Shown: positions 1-8,505, counted from the first letter of the stretch. The stretch: 64,000 nt of DNA from Planctomycetota bacterium (GCA_026386955.1 JAPLMQ010000297.1:27580-91579), one strand, 5' to 3'. Numbers and translations: made by a program. Notes: generated from the sequence alone by a model not told the origin.

Positions 1-458
1 TCGCACTGCTTGAGCCCCGCGGACAGCTTCACGCCGCAGACCGACTGCGACTGCTTGTATTCCGCCCAGCCCGAGCCGGCGAGGTAGCCGCGGACGACGC
101 ACTCGATCGGGACGACCTTGGTGCGACGCCCGATCATGACGCGCCCGCGGAGCGGGGCCCGCTGGGCGTCGGTGAGGCCGGGGATGTCGGCGGGGTCGGT
201 GGAGATGAGGTGGTGCTTGAGCTGGCCTCCAAGCTTGGCCTTGATCATGTCGAACCAGAAGTTGCTGATCTGGGTGAGGACGACGCCCTTGCCGGGGATG
301 CCGTTGGGCATGACGACATCGAAGGCGCTGAGGCGGTCGCTGGCGACGATGACCAGGGCGGGCGAGCCGTCCTTGAGCGAGGCCTCGTAGATGTCGCGCA
401 CCTTGCCCTGCCGCCGGCCGGGCAGGGGGAGGTGGGTCTGCATCAGGGGTTCAACCAT
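1..458 (-). CDS. purC: SAICAR synthetase (phosphoribosylaminoimidazole-succinocarboxamide synthase), 3' part cut by window edge
   Basis: Joins aspartate to CAIR in an ATP-dependent step of purine biosynthesis in the cytoplasm. The reverse strand reads MVEPLMQTHLPLPGRRQGKV, then VRDIYE, ASDRLSAFDVVMP, GVVLTQISNFWF and VVPIECVVRGYLAGSGW, which are the N-terminal and nucleotide-site motifs of PurC. About 152 residues are visible of a family length near 300. The remainder lies left of base 1. The ATG at 458 has GGAG about 9 bases upstream. It precedes its neighbour, the thioredoxin-like lipoprotein gene, by 35 bases on the same strand, so pheS, that gene and purC may be co-transcribed. Identity is near certain; only the C-terminus is unseen. 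Confidence 0.95.
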   Translation of the reverse strand, partial: MVEPLMQTHLPLPGRRQGKVRDIYEASLKDGSPALVIVASDRLSAFDVVMPNGIPGKGVVLTQISNFWFDMIKAKLGGQLKHHLISTDPADIPGLTDAQRAPLRGRVMIGRRTKVVPIECVVRGYLAGSGWAEYKQSQSVCGVKLSAGLKQC

Positions 459-493
459 GTCAACCACTCCCAAAAATCAGGCGTCGCGACAGA

Positions 494-1024
494 TCAGGGC
501 GCAGCGGATTCCGTCGGCTGCGTCGCCGCGTTGGACCCGATCGCCCGCGTCAAGGCCGACACCAATGTCGCTTTGGTTTGAAGCCCCACGAACCGCGGGC
601 CGGGCTTGCCGTCCTTGAAGAGGATCAGGCAGGGGATCGCGTTGATCCCGTACTCCCGGCAAAGCTTGGCGCTGTCGTCGATATTCACGCCCGCCACTTT
701 CACGCGCCCCTTGTATTCGGCCGCCAGTTCCGAAACCACCGGCGCCTGCATCTTGCACGGCACGCACCAGTCGGCGTGGAAATCCACCAGCACGGGCGTG
801 GAGGACCGCAGCGCCTCGGAGTCGAAGTTCGCTTCGCTGAGCGCCAGCACATCGGCGGACAGTTCGTGCTTCGCGTCGAGCAGGGCTTGGACCTCGGCCG
901 GCGGCCCCGCTTGGGGCGCCGCGGCCTCTCGACGATCACACGACGCCAGCACCGACAGCGACAGCAGCCCCCCCGCAAAGGTGAGTCGCCGAGTCCATCG
1001 GGACCGACTGGGAGGAGGCTTCAC
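494..1024 (-). CDS. thioredoxin-like lipoprotein
   Basis: Predicted envelope-anchored thiol-disulfide protein of 176 residues. An N-terminal Arg-rich and hydrophobic segment ends in a lipobox, SVLASC, with the lipidated Cys at about residue 29. The thioredoxin fold follows with active site WCVPC at about 86-90 (canonical WCGPC) and the cis-Pro motif NAIPCLILF. A further Cys sits next to the cis-Pro. The start chosen is GTG at 1024, with AGGA upstream, 20 bases after the pheS stop. A longer reading would overlap pheS and lose the signal. It resembles thioredoxin more than TlpA. Its partner is unknown. Confidence 0.8.
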   Translation of the reverse strand: MKPPPSRSRWTRRLTFAGGLLSLSVLASCDRREAAAPQAGPPAEVQALLDAKHELSADVLALSEANFDSEALRSSTPVLVDFHADWCVPCKMQAPVVSELAAEYKGRVKVAGVNIDDSAKLCREYGINAIPCLILFKDGKPGPRFVGLQTKATLVSALTRAIGSNAATQPTESAAP

Positions 1025-1044
1025 GCCGTGATTCCTGATCGCGG

Positions 1045-2067
1045 TCAGAACTGCCTGAGGAACCGCACGTCGTTCTCGAAGAGCCAGCGGATGTCGGTGA
1101 TGCCGTACTTGCGCATGGCGAGGCGCTCGATGCCCAGGCCGAACGCGAAGCCGGTCCAGATCTCGGGGTCGTAGCCGACGGCCTTGAAGACGTTGGGGTC
1201 GACCATCCCGCACCCGCCGATCTCAACCCACTTCCACACGCCGCGGATCTGCATCCAGACGTCCATCTCAGCGGAGGGCTCGGTGAAGGGGAAGAAGCTG
1301 GGGCGGAGACGGATCTTGCAGTCGGGCCCGAAGTAGGCGTGGATGAACTGGATGAGCGTGGTCTTGAGGTCGGACATGCTCACGCCGCGGTCGACGTAGA
1401 GCCCCTCGACCTGGTGGAACATCGAGTAGTGCGTGGCGTCGTGCTCGTCGGGGCGGTAGACGCGCCCCATGGCGACGACGCGGACGGGGGGCTTGGCCTT
1501 CTCCATCACGCGGATCTGGATGGTGCTGGTCTGCGAGCGGAGGAGGTGGGCGGAGCCGGGGGTGGTGTCGATGTAGAAGTTGTCGAGCGGGTCGCGGGCG
1601 GGGTGGGCCTCGGGGATGTTGAGGGCGACGAAGTTGTGGGACTCGTCCTCGACCTCGGGGCCGGTGGCGACGTCGAAGCCCATGCGGCCGAAGACGTCGA
1701 CGAGGTCGTCGATGGTCTGGGTGAGGACGTGTTGCCGGCCAAGGCGCGGGGGGAGGCCGGGCTCGGTGAGGTCGAGGGCGGGGCCTTTGGGCGCGGCGGA
1801 GGGGCCGCCCCCGGAAGCAGAGCCCAAGTTGGCCTTGAGCTCGTCGAAGCCGGTCTGGAGCTTTTGGCGGAGCTCGTTGGCGGCCTTGCCGAAGGCGGGC
1901 TTGATCTCCGCGGGGACGTCCTTGAGGGCCGTCATGAGGTCCTTGAGCGCCCCCTTGGGCCCGAGGTATTTCGCGCGGAAGGCCTCCAGGTCGGCGGAGT
2001 TCTTCACCGAGCCGAGGTCGGCCGAGGCCTGACGGAGCAACTCATCGATGCGGGCGAGCGTGGACAT
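1045..2067 (-). CDS. pheS: phenylalanine-tRNA ligase alpha subunit
   Basis: Catalytic subunit of the class II heterotetrameric phenylalanyl-tRNA synthetase. The protein of 340 residues starts MSTLARIDELL with the N-terminal coiled-coil arm. It continues with HPARDPLDNFYI, LLRSQTSTIQIRVM (motif 2 region), GRVYRPDEHDATHYSMFHQVEG and the motif 3 block FGLGIERLAMRKYGITDIRW. Length and motifs match PheS. Residues about 85-95 carry a short Gly/Ser/Pro linker. No pheT is adjacent, so the beta subunit must be encoded elsewhere. It is the first gene of the minus-strand run leading into the thioredoxin-like lipoprotein gene and purC. Confidence 0.97.
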   Translation of the reverse strand: MSTLARIDELLRQASADLGSVKNSADLEAFRAKYLGPKGALKDLMTALKDVPAEIKPAFGKAANELRQKLQTGFDELKANLGSASGGGPSAAPKGPALDLTEPGLPPRLGRQHVLTQTIDDLVDVFGRMGFDVATGPEVEDESHNFVALNIPEAHPARDPLDNFYIDTTPGSAHLLRSQTSTIQIRVMEKAKPPVRVVAMGRVYRPDEHDATHYSMFHQVEGLYVDRGVSMSDLKTTLIQFIHAYFGPDCKIRLRPSFFPFTEPSAEMDVWMQIRGVWKWVEIGGCGMVDPNVFKAVGYDPEIWTGFAFGLGIERLAMRKYGITDIRWLFENDVRFLRQF

Positions 2068-2148
2068 AGACGCGGTAGTGTAACGAATCTGCTAAATCTG
2101 AGCCGGTGCGTCCACATCGAATCTCGCGCGAATGGCAGATCAGAAAGG

Positions 2149-2715
2149 ATGGGCCGTCTTATTCACGAGCACAGCACACAAGAAGCCATCGAAGAAATCA
2201 TTCGCCAAAACGAGAAGATTCGTGACACGTGGAAACACGTGTACGGGTGGGCTCCGGCCGATGCCGCTGACCTTCTTGCGAAAAGCCGCCTCGACAGACA
2301 GGTGTCCTTGTCCCACTGCCTCAAGCTGTGGCTTCGAGACCCTGAAGACGCTGAAGCAGATGGAAACTTGATCCTCGCCTGGGTCAATTTGGGGAGTCTC
2401 GTTGAGGGAACGATGAAATTCTTCTTATCCGTCTATCTCCATAGCTATTCAAAGTCGCCGATCACGAAACGGGGAAAGCCTGTTGATCCAGATGAACTCG
2501 AACTCGAGGGATTGAGGCAGTTCTTTGACGCAAACAGCGTCTGGATCGATCAATGTGCACTGAGCGATTGGGTTCGCCACATCCAACAGCGACGCAACGC
2601 AATTCATTTTTACAAAGACCGGGAGATCGGCACCTTCACAGAATTTGATGAAGACTTACATCGCTACTTGGACTTCTTGTTCGATTTAAGCGGCCGCATT
2701 CCATGGCCTGAATGA
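2149..2715 (+). CDS. hypothetical protein with a HEPN-like RX4H motif
   Basis: A protein of 188 residues that I cannot place in a named family. It is largely alpha-helical and charged. Near the C-terminus VRHIQQRRNAIHFY contains R-RNAI-H, which fits the RX4-6H signature of HEPN-domain RNases and of HEPN antitoxin or nucleic-acid partners. The preceding text (LILAWVNLGSLVEGTMKFFLSVYL) would be the earlier helices. ATG at 2149 follows AGAAAGG closely. A longer reading from upstream runs through pheS antisense and is not credible. Base composition is visibly more AT-rich than its neighbours, suggesting transfer. No MNT or other partner gene is next to it, so any toxin role is inference. Confidence 0.6.
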   Translation: MGRLIHEHSTQEAIEEIIRQNEKIRDTWKHVYGWAPADAADLLAKSRLDRQVSLSHCLKLWLRDPEDAEADGNLILAWVNLGSLVEGTMKFFLSVYLHSYSKSPITKRGKPVDPDELELEGLRQFFDANSVWIDQCALSDWVRHIQQRRNAIHFYKDREIGTFTEFDEDLHRYLDFLFDLSGRIPWPE

Positions 2716-2771
2716 CTTGAAACCAAGTGGGTGTCCGGTACCCCCGATGACCGGCTCCGATCGCCTCCGAA

Positions 2772-2791
2772 CCCGACGGCGTACCGTCGGG
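2772..2791. repeat. perfect GC-rich hairpin
   Basis: CCCGACGG, a CGTA loop, then CCGTCGGG: an 8-bp perfect stem between the HEPN-like gene and the downstream secreted protein. No T-run follows, so it is not a typical intrinsic terminator on the plus strand. It could be a REP-like hairpin or an mRNA end stabiliser. Confidence 0.5.
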
Positions 2792-2894
2792 ATCAGTGGG
2801 CTTGATCCGATTGTTCGCCCGCAACGGAAAGAATCGCACGCGCTCGTGCGTTATCCTTCCATTCCCTTCATCCTTCATCACGCGAGGCCGCTTC

Positions 2895-5294
2895 ATGCCG
2901 AATGCACCGCATCGCCCCCCCACCGTCTCCAGCGTCTCGCCACGCGTCCCGGCCATCCTGCTGGGCCTGCTCGGTCTCCTCCTCGCGCTGGGCAACCCCG
3001 CCTGTGCCCGCGCCGACGACGCCGCCTACCTCGCCCGGCGCGACGCCATGCTCCCGGGCTACGCCAAGCGCGAGCTGAAGTTCGGCGTCAACCCGCTCAT
3101 CTGGGTCGACACCGAGCGCTGGTGCGTCGCCCACGCCGCGCTCACCCTCGACACCCGCCTCGAGGACGCCAACAAGTACCTCAGCGAGGTCGTGGGCGTC
3201 TCGCTCTCGCACGGACTGGTGGCCGACATCGACGTGCAGGTGACCGACCTCCTGCGCACCTATCTGCAGTTCAAGGACAGCCCGCGCCTCACGCCTGCCG
3301 CGAAGGAGCGCCTGCTCAGGTTCTTCCGCGAATGGGTCGTCCCCAACCAGGACCGCAACCGCACGGCCGACACGACCTACGAGTGGCCCGGCGAATACAC
3401 CGAGAACCACAGCCTCAACATCCTCACCGGCGCCTACCTCATCGACGTCGCGCTCAACCGCGACCGCAAGCTGCACCGCGAGCTGCTCGAGCGGTTCCTC
3501 GCCGACCGGGCCCGCTGGGGCTGGAGCGAGTTCCACTCGCCCAGCTACGCGATCGTCACCGCCAAGGCGCTGGTCTGCCTCAACGACTTCGCGCCCGACA
3601 AGAACATCGCGACGGCCGCCAAAATGACGCTCGACATCCTCGCGATCGAGTTCGCCAACCACGGGCTGAACACCTGGCGCGGCGTGCCCTTCCTCCGCGG
3701 GCTAAAGCGCGAGGTCGACAACACCTCCAACTCCTTCTATCCGCTCGCCCGGCTCCTCTTCGGCGACAAGACCGACCCCAAGCACGAGGCAAGCGACCCT
3801 TGCCTCGTCCACCTGCTCACCAGCTCCTACCGCCCGCCCGAGGTCGCCGTCGCGATGCTGGCCGACCCCGTGCAACGCGGCAAGTACCTCATGCAGGCCG
3901 TGCTGACCACCGGGCCCGACCGCCTGCGCGTCCCCACCGCCGTCTGGGTCACGCCCAACCTCACCGTCGCCTCGGCCCTGGGCGCGGGGCATTACTACGG
4001 CGGATGCTACTGGTCGATCAGCTTCGCCAGCGCGCCCCAGAACGTCATCACCGGGAACTACGACGTCGACCGCAACATCGTCCAGCGCAAGAACGTCCTG
4101 GCGACCTTCGGCTCCGTCACCTGGAACGGCCCGGGGCTCAAGAAGACCACCGAAGGCAACATCACCATCGGCGGCGACGGGAAGGCGATGATCGGCCAGA
4201 TCGACCTCGCGGAGGACTGCCACCTCTTCCTCGCGGCCGACCCGGGCGACTACGCGACGCCCGCGGAGTTCAAGGTCGCGCTGACCATGATGCAGGCGAC
4301 CTTCGCCGACGGGGTGCTGAGCTGGACCATGCCCGACGGGAAGAAGATCCGCTGCGTGAACCGCCGCGACGGGAAGCGCTGGGCCGTCGAGCAGGTCTTC
4401 GAGGACGACAAGCTCGTCCGGCTCGACACCGACATGCTCTACGCCACGCCCTGGCTGCAGAGCGTGCGCGACAGCAAGGTGATCGAGGTACTCTGGGCGG
4501 GGAAGAAGCAGGTCTACGACTTCCGCGACATCGCCAAGCCGGCGGTCCGCAGCGAGTCAGGCCCGTTGACCAAGCTGCCCGATGAGGAGATCGACGGGAC
4601 GCTGGGCATCAAGCTGCTCTACATCCCCCCGGGCCAGTTCCCGATGGGCTCGTCCGCGGCCGAGGGGCGCGAGCACGAGCGCCCGCAGCGCTGGGTCGAC
4701 GTCGACGGCTACTACATCTCGCGCACGGAGGTCACCTTCGGGCAGTACAAGCCATTCCTCGCGGAAAACCCCTCGGCCGCCAAGCTGCCCGAATGGTTCG
4801 CGAAGGAGTGGGGCAAGACCGACGAGTACCCGATGACGTGGGTCTCGTGGGACGAGGCCAAGGCCTTCTGCGCCTGGCTCTCGAAGAAGACCGGGAAGAA
4901 GTTCGACCTGCCCACCGAGGCCCAGTGGGAGAAGGCCTGCAAGGGCTACTCGCACCGCATCTACCCCTGGGGCGCGACCTACCACGGCACCGAGTCGGGC
5001 ACGCCCAACGAAACCTACCTCCCCGTGGCCAACAAGCCGACGGACATCAGCCCCTTCGGCGTGCTCGACATGGCGGGCAACGCATGGGAGTGGTGCAACG
5101 ACTACTACGACCCCAAGGCCTACAGCACGCAGCCCGACGCGAACCCGCTCGGCCCCGAGAAGGGCACGCTGCGCGTCTTGCGCGGATCAGGCTGGAATTT
5201 CGACCCCGACACCTTCCGCTGCAGCTACCGCACCCGCAGCGAGCCGGGGCTGAAGTCGGTGCACGTGGGGTTCAGGGTGGTGCGGGTGCCGTGA
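2895..5294 (+). CDS. secreted protein: alpha/alpha-toroid-like domain fused to an FGE-sulfatase (SUMF1-like) domain
   Basis: A protein of 799 residues. The ATG at 2895 gives a clear signal peptide (hydrophobic LLGLLGLLLALG, cleavage near ACARA-DD); upstream starts would bury it. Residues about 50-580 are Trp/His-rich and helical (RWCVAHAALTLDTR, YEWPGEYTENHSLN, WSEFHSPSYAIVTAKAL), like alpha/alpha-toroid polysaccharide-processing proteins, but I cannot name a family. Residues about 570-799 are an FGE-sulfatase domain: IPPGQFPMGSS, ISRTEVTFGQY, PMTWVSWDEAKAFCAWL, LPTEAQWEKA, FGVLDMAGNAWEWCND, LRGSGWN. The C-terminal block reads RGSGWNFDPDTFRCSYR, with only one Cys where formylglycine-generating enzymes have a pair, so genuine FGE activity is unlikely. 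It probably acts in the periplasm or outside the cell. Confidence 0.75.
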   Translation: MPNAPHRPPTVSSVSPRVPAILLGLLGLLLALGNPACARADDAAYLARRDAMLPGYAKRELKFGVNPLIWVDTERWCVAHAALTLDTRLEDANKYLSEVVGVSLSHGLVADIDVQVTDLLRTYLQFKDSPRLTPAAKERLLRFFREWVVPNQDRNRTADTTYEWPGEYTENHSLNILTGAYLIDVALNRDRKLHRELLERFLADRARWGWSEFHSPSYAIVTAKALVCLNDFAPDKNIATAAKMTLDILAIEFANHGLNTWRGVPFLRGLKREVDNTSNSFYPLARLLFGDKTDPKHEASDPCLVHLLTSSYRPPEVAVAMLADPVQRGKYLMQAVLTTGPDRLRVPTAVWVTPNLTVASALGAGHYYGGCYWSISFASAPQNVITGNYDVDRNIVQRKNVLATFGSVTWNGPGLKKTTEGNITIGGDGKAMIGQIDLAEDCHLFLAADPGDYATPAEFKVALTMMQATFADGVLSWTMPDGKKIRCVNRRDGKRWAVEQVFEDDKLVRLDTDMLYATPWLQSVRDSKVIEVLWAGKKQVYDFRDIAKPAVRSESGPLTKLPDEEIDGTLGIKLLYIPPGQFPMGSSAAEGREHERPQRWVDVDGYYISRTEVTFGQYKPFLAENPSAAKLPEWFAKEWGKTDEYPMTWVSWDEAKAFCAWLSKKTGKKFDLPTEAQWEKACKGYSHRIYPWGATYHGTESGTPNETYLPVANKPTDISPFGVLDMAGNAWEWCNDYYDPKAYSTQPDANPLGPEKGTLRVLRGSGWNFDPDTFRCSYRTRSEPGLKSVHVGFRVVRVP

Positions 5295-5398
5295 GGGATG
5301 AGCAAGCCATTGAAAATGGGACCGCTAGCTAGCCATACGGACTGTTCAAGTCTTCGGTGCGGCTTAATCGAAATATATCGTGATCGACGGCTGAAACT

Positions 5399-5896
5399 CT
5401 ACTTGCTGAGTTTCACGCCAAGCGATCGCAACATCGCAAAAGTGTCGACGCAGGGCACATCCAAGACACGGCATGCATTCGGTATTTTGACGCGTCGTCT
5501 GCACTTGGCGTCGAATGTTTCGTGCGTCACGACAGTGGCGCCTACAGCCTTGGCGTGAGCCACAAGCCAAGCATCAGCAACCTCCGCGAACTCGGCCTTG
5601 GCCGCGTCGGTGAAAGGCTGTTCCTGCGCCCACTGCATCAATTCGGCATAATGGGCCAATGTTTCAGGCGTATTCGATTCTCTGATGAATCCGGCAAACT
5701 CGTCATGCATCCAAGCCTTCAACGGCCCATCTTCCTTGATCTCCACGGCGATGCGGTCAATGGTGAATATCTTGTCCAACTTGCCGTGCTCTTCCAGGCA
5801 AACCCAGAATGCCGGAACGATGTCAAACGCGTAATACCGAATCGAAGCTTCGATAAACACATTGGCATCAAGCACGAACGGGCTGGATGAAGTCAA
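5399..5896 (-). CDS. DUF4411-type PIN-domain toxin candidate
   Basis: A protein of 165 residues resembling DUF4411 proteins, a PIN-fold (VapC-like) nuclease group. It opens with FVLDANVFIEA, placing the first metal-binding Asp at about residue 10. Acidic residues follow in ADAWLVAHAKAVGATVVTHE (about 108-127), where PIN proteins carry their next catalytic carboxylates. The C-terminal segment RRVKIPNACRVLDVPCVDTFAML is typical of DUF4411. Start is TTG at 5896, overlapping the upstream gene's stop as TTGA, a sign of translational coupling. Together they look like a toxin-antitoxin module with the metallopeptidase-type partner first. RNase activity is inferred from family. Confidence 0.8.
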   Translation of the reverse strand: MTSSSPFVLDANVFIEASIRYYAFDIVPAFWVCLEEHGKLDKIFTIDRIAVEIKEDGPLKAWMHDEFAGFIRESNTPETLAHYAELMQWAQEQPFTDAAKAEFAEVADAWLVAHAKAVGATVVTHETFDAKCRRRVKIPNACRVLDVPCVDTFAMLRSLGVKLSK

Positions 5897-7041
5897 TCAA
5901 GCCCGCTTTCCTGGGCTCGTTGGGCCAACTCGCGGAAGGACTTTCCGCTCAATCCTGTGAGTCGGTAGGCCTCCGTATGCAAAATCCGCCCTTCGCCCAA
6001 CGCGCGAACCAGCTCCATCGCGAAGCGCTTGCCCACCCGCTGGGGAGATGTCGCGTGAAAGTTTCCGCCTGACGCCGCCAAGTCCTTCTGTTTCCGCTCT
6101 TGGCTGACGTATCGACGATAGAACTCGAGGAAATCATCCCGGGTGATCAGCGCAAGATCCAGCAGCCTTCGAGCCGCAACGATCTGGCTGACCTTGAACG
6201 TGCGTGCCACAGTGTCGTAAGGATCATCTTCGTCATCCTTCCACATCTTCCTGAGCAGCGCTTCAGGCACGAGAAACTCCGCAGCGACGCGATTGCACGC
6301 CTGCTCGATCGCGTCACCGGCGGGTTGCATTTGACGAAGGTCGAACGCCGCGCTTGAACCGAACGCGACGTGCGCCAACTCATGAGCCAGCGTGAACATT
6401 TGTGCCGATTTGCTGTCCGCGCCGTTTATGAACACGAGCGGGGCGTAATTGTCGACCAACACAAATCCACGAAACTCCTCAACATCGAGGACGCGGTGCG
6501 TGTTGTTGCCCACAACCCCGTTGACGACAACGACTATGCCCGCCTCGCTCATGGCGTCCTGCAGCACTCGCAAGGCGTCCGACCATGTGCGCGATTGGGC
6601 AGCCCAGTTTGATTCAAGTTTCAACAGGTCTCGAACACGGCCAGCAACCACATTCACGTTTTCCTTCGGATTTGCGCATTTGACCAGCGACACCTGTTCG
6701 CGCCCCTCCTCGAGCAGGTAATCGTGAAGCCACGCTTGTCGGCGTTGCATCGTGTGCAGCGTGTCCAGCAATTCAGTGGATGGCGCGCGGACAATTTTGT
6801 CGTTCAGCGTGCGGTAGTGGGGGATTTCGAGCCGCTCAACGGGAGGTGATTTGAGGAAGAGGAAGCCAAGCGGTGTCGCGGTGGCCTTCGAGAACTGCTC
6901 TAGTTGATTGAGCGTTGGAGCGTCTTCGCCCGCAAGCCAAAGGCCAAGTTTAGGGAAGCGCCCTTCCAACTCGGACTGTCCTTTGGAAGACCTGTCCGAC
7001 GCCCATTGCAGCAGTTTGGGGTTGACTGTGACTTTGTTCAT
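5893..7041 (-). CDS. ImmA/IrrE-family metallopeptidase, probable antitoxin/regulator
   Basis: A protein of 382 residues. The N-terminal part (residues 1-80: NPKLLQWASDRS, TLNQLEQFSKATATPLGFLFL) is the HTH-like region common to XRE-ImmA fusions. The centre contains the zinc protease signature HELAH at about residues 220-224 (QMFTLAHELAHVAFG), with ACNRVAAEFLVPE downstream supplying the third ligand (E at about 251). It overlaps the PIN gene by 4 bases. DUF4411 genes are commonly paired with such ImmA/IrrE proteins, so I read it as the antitoxin or sensor half. No candidate operator was recognised, but a hairpin lies 60 bases upstream. Confidence 0.85.
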   Translation of the reverse strand: MNKVTVNPKLLQWASDRSSKGQSELEGRFPKLGLWLAGEDAPTLNQLEQFSKATATPLGFLFLKSPPVERLEIPHYRTLNDKIVRAPSTELLDTLHTMQRRQAWLHDYLLEEGREQVSLVKCANPKENVNVVAGRVRDLLKLESNWAAQSRTWSDALRVLQDAMSEAGIVVVVNGVVGNNTHRVLDVEEFRGFVLVDNYAPLVFINGADSKSAQMFTLAHELAHVAFGSSAAFDLRQMQPAGDAIEQACNRVAAEFLVPEALLRKMWKDDEDDPYDTVARTFKVSQIVAARRLLDLALITRDDFLEFYRRYVSQERKQKDLAASGGNFHATSPQRVGKRFAMELVRALGEGRILHTEAYRLTGLSGKSFRELAQRAQESGLD

Positions 7042-7100
7042 TCCGCGATCCCTGCCGGGATTCTAGCCGAACTCTGTGCCGCGCTTCGCGATTCAGCTTG

Positions 7101-7117
7101 TGCCTTGGGGCAAGGCA
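7101..7117. repeat. 7-bp perfect inverted repeat upstream of the ImmA/PIN pair
   Basis: TGCCTTG-GGG-CAAGGCA, 60 bases upstream of the ImmA/IrrE start. It may be an operator for autoregulation of the toxin-antitoxin pair or a simple hairpin. No T-run follows it. Confidence 0.3.
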
Positions 7118-7312
7118 ATGCAGACGTTTGTCCCGTGATCCATGTTTGCAGTTCTTTTTGCCGCAGGGCAAGCCCACTTTCCAAAGTCCGGCAATCGACT
7201 CTTTCATCGGGAATCGGCCTGTCACAGCTCAAACCTTGCGGGCTGATATTGCGGGCGCGCCCTCGTCTGGCTTCCCCGACAACCAAGACCAAGAATTTTG
7301 CATTCAAGCCCC

Positions 7313-8122
7313 CTACCCCAACAAATCCGGCCTTCGCTTCATCGTCCTCTCCCGCGCCTGCTCCTCGCGCCATTTGGCGATCTTCGCGTGGTCGCCGCTG
7401 AGCAGCACCTCGGGCACGCTCATGCCCATCCATTCGCGGGGCTTGGTGTAGTGCGGGTGGTCGAGCAGGCCCTTGGCGCCGCCGGAGAAGCTGTCGTGGT
7501 GGGCGGAGGTTTCGTCGCCGAGGACGCCGGGGATGAGGCGGACCATCGCGTCGACGAGGACCATGGCGGGCAGCTCGCCGCCGCTGAGGACGTAGTCGCC
7601 GATGCTGACTTCCTCGATCGGGGCGAGCTTCTCGATGACGCGTTCGTCGATGCCCTCGTAGTGGCCGGCGATGATGAGCACGCGCGGCTTGGTCGCCAGC
7701 GCCGCGACGGCCGCCTGGTCGAGCCGGCGGCCCTGGGGCGTCATGAGCACGCGCGTCGCGGGGCGCGGGTCCTGCGCCTCCGCGGCCATGACGGCGTCCC
7801 ACACCGGCTGGCATTGGATGACCATGCCCGGCCCGCCGCCGAACGGGGGGCGGTCGACTTTGTGGTGCTTGTTGGTGGTGTAGTCGCGGATGTCGACGAG
7901 GTGGTAGCTGACGGGCGGGCCGGAGGGACCGGGGAGACCGGAAGGCGTGGCGGGATTGGCGGAGCTTCCGGAAATCCCTGAAGCGGCGGCATCCTCCGGG
8001 GAGGCCGGCGCGGCGGCGGCCCGCTCCGCATGGAGCGCGGGATCAGCGGCCCGCTTGACGATGCTCGAATTGAGCACCGAAGCGAACATCTCGGGGAAGA
8101 GGGTGAGGATGTCGATGCGCAT
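7313..8122 (-). CDS. trmD: tRNA (guanine-N1)-methyltransferase with an N-terminal insertion
   Basis: Methylates G37 of tRNAs read with G36G37; SPOUT-fold homodimer. Motifs: MRIDILTLFPEMF, DIRDYTTNKHHKVDRPPFGGGPGMV, HYEGIDERV, EEVSIGDYVLSGGELPAM and LLDHPHYTKPREW, all diagnostic of TrmD. It has 269 residues. Between residues about 25 and 70 an Ala/Gly/Pro-rich insertion (including GLPGPSGPP) separates the first strand from the DIRDYT block; most TrmDs have only a short link there. It lies 95 bases downstream of rpsP on the same strand, without the rimM gene usually found between them. Confidence 0.96.
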   Translation of the reverse strand: MRIDILTLFPEMFASVLNSSIVKRAADPALHAERAAAAPASPEDAAASGISGSSANPATPSGLPGPSGPPVSYHLVDIRDYTTNKHHKVDRPPFGGGPGMVIQCQPVWDAVMAAEAQDPRPATRVLMTPQGRRLDQAAVAALATKPRVLIIAGHYEGIDERVIEKLAPIEEVSIGDYVLSGGELPAMVLVDAMVRLIPGVLGDETSAHHDSFSGGAKGLLDHPHYTKPREWMGMSVPEVLLSGDHAKIAKWREEQARERTMKRRPDLLG

Positions 8123-8217
8123 GGCGGCGCTCGTCGCCAGTCAGCGCTTCCCCGGGGCCACTCGGGCGCGAAGGTGAGCGCGAGCGCAGAGACGGGGACT
8201 AGGCCAGGCCCGGCGAA

Positions 8218-8505
8218 TCAGTTCGCGGCGGGAGCGGGCTCGAGCTTCTTGCCCGGGGTGGGGTCGATCCCCGCCTTCTTGAGCAGGGAGACGACCGTCT
8301 CGGTGGGCTGGGCGCCGACGCTCAGCCAGTACTTGACGCGCTCGGGCTTGAACTGGATGGCCTTGGCGTCGTCCTTCTCGAGGGGGTCGAAGGTGCCCAA
8401 CTCCTCGATGGAGACGCCGTTGCGCGGGACGCGGATGTCCATCGCGTTGAGGCGGTAGAACGGGCGGTGGATCCGACCGAAACGCTTGAGCCGAAGCTTG
8501 ACCAC
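8218..8505 (-). CDS. rpsP: 30S ribosomal protein S16
   Basis: Small ribosomal subunit assembly protein. The sequence MVKLRLKRFGRIHRPFYRLNAMD, then RNGVSIEELGTFDP and YWLSVGAQPTETVVSLLKKAG, is canonical S16. I place the start at the GTG at 8505 because S16 proteins begin just before VKLRLKR and because GGAG lies 9 bases upstream. The alternative ATG at 8514 adds MQH and would have that same GGAG abutting it. The tail of about 15 residues (PGKKLEPAPAAN) is short. It is followed by trmD on the same strand. Confidence 0.95.
   Translation of the reverse strand: MVKLRLKRFGRIHRPFYRLNAMDIRVPRNGVSIEELGTFDPLEKDDAKAIQFKPERVKYWLSVGAQPTETVVSLLKKAGIDPTPGKKLEPAPAAN

Noticed and set aside
1339..2100. Long open frame antisense to pheS running into the HEPN-like gene
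   Set aside because: It is the GC-driven shadow of pheS: low-complexity Asp/Glu/Gly/Val text with no domain. Only the part from 2149 is real.
2895..5294. Functional formylglycine-generating enzyme
   Set aside because: The C-terminal block has a single Cys where the active pair is expected, so only the fold is claimed.
7041..7312. tRNA or small RNA gene in the gap before trmD
   Set aside because: No cloverleaf, GTTCGA-type T-loop or terminator was found; only one short hairpin.
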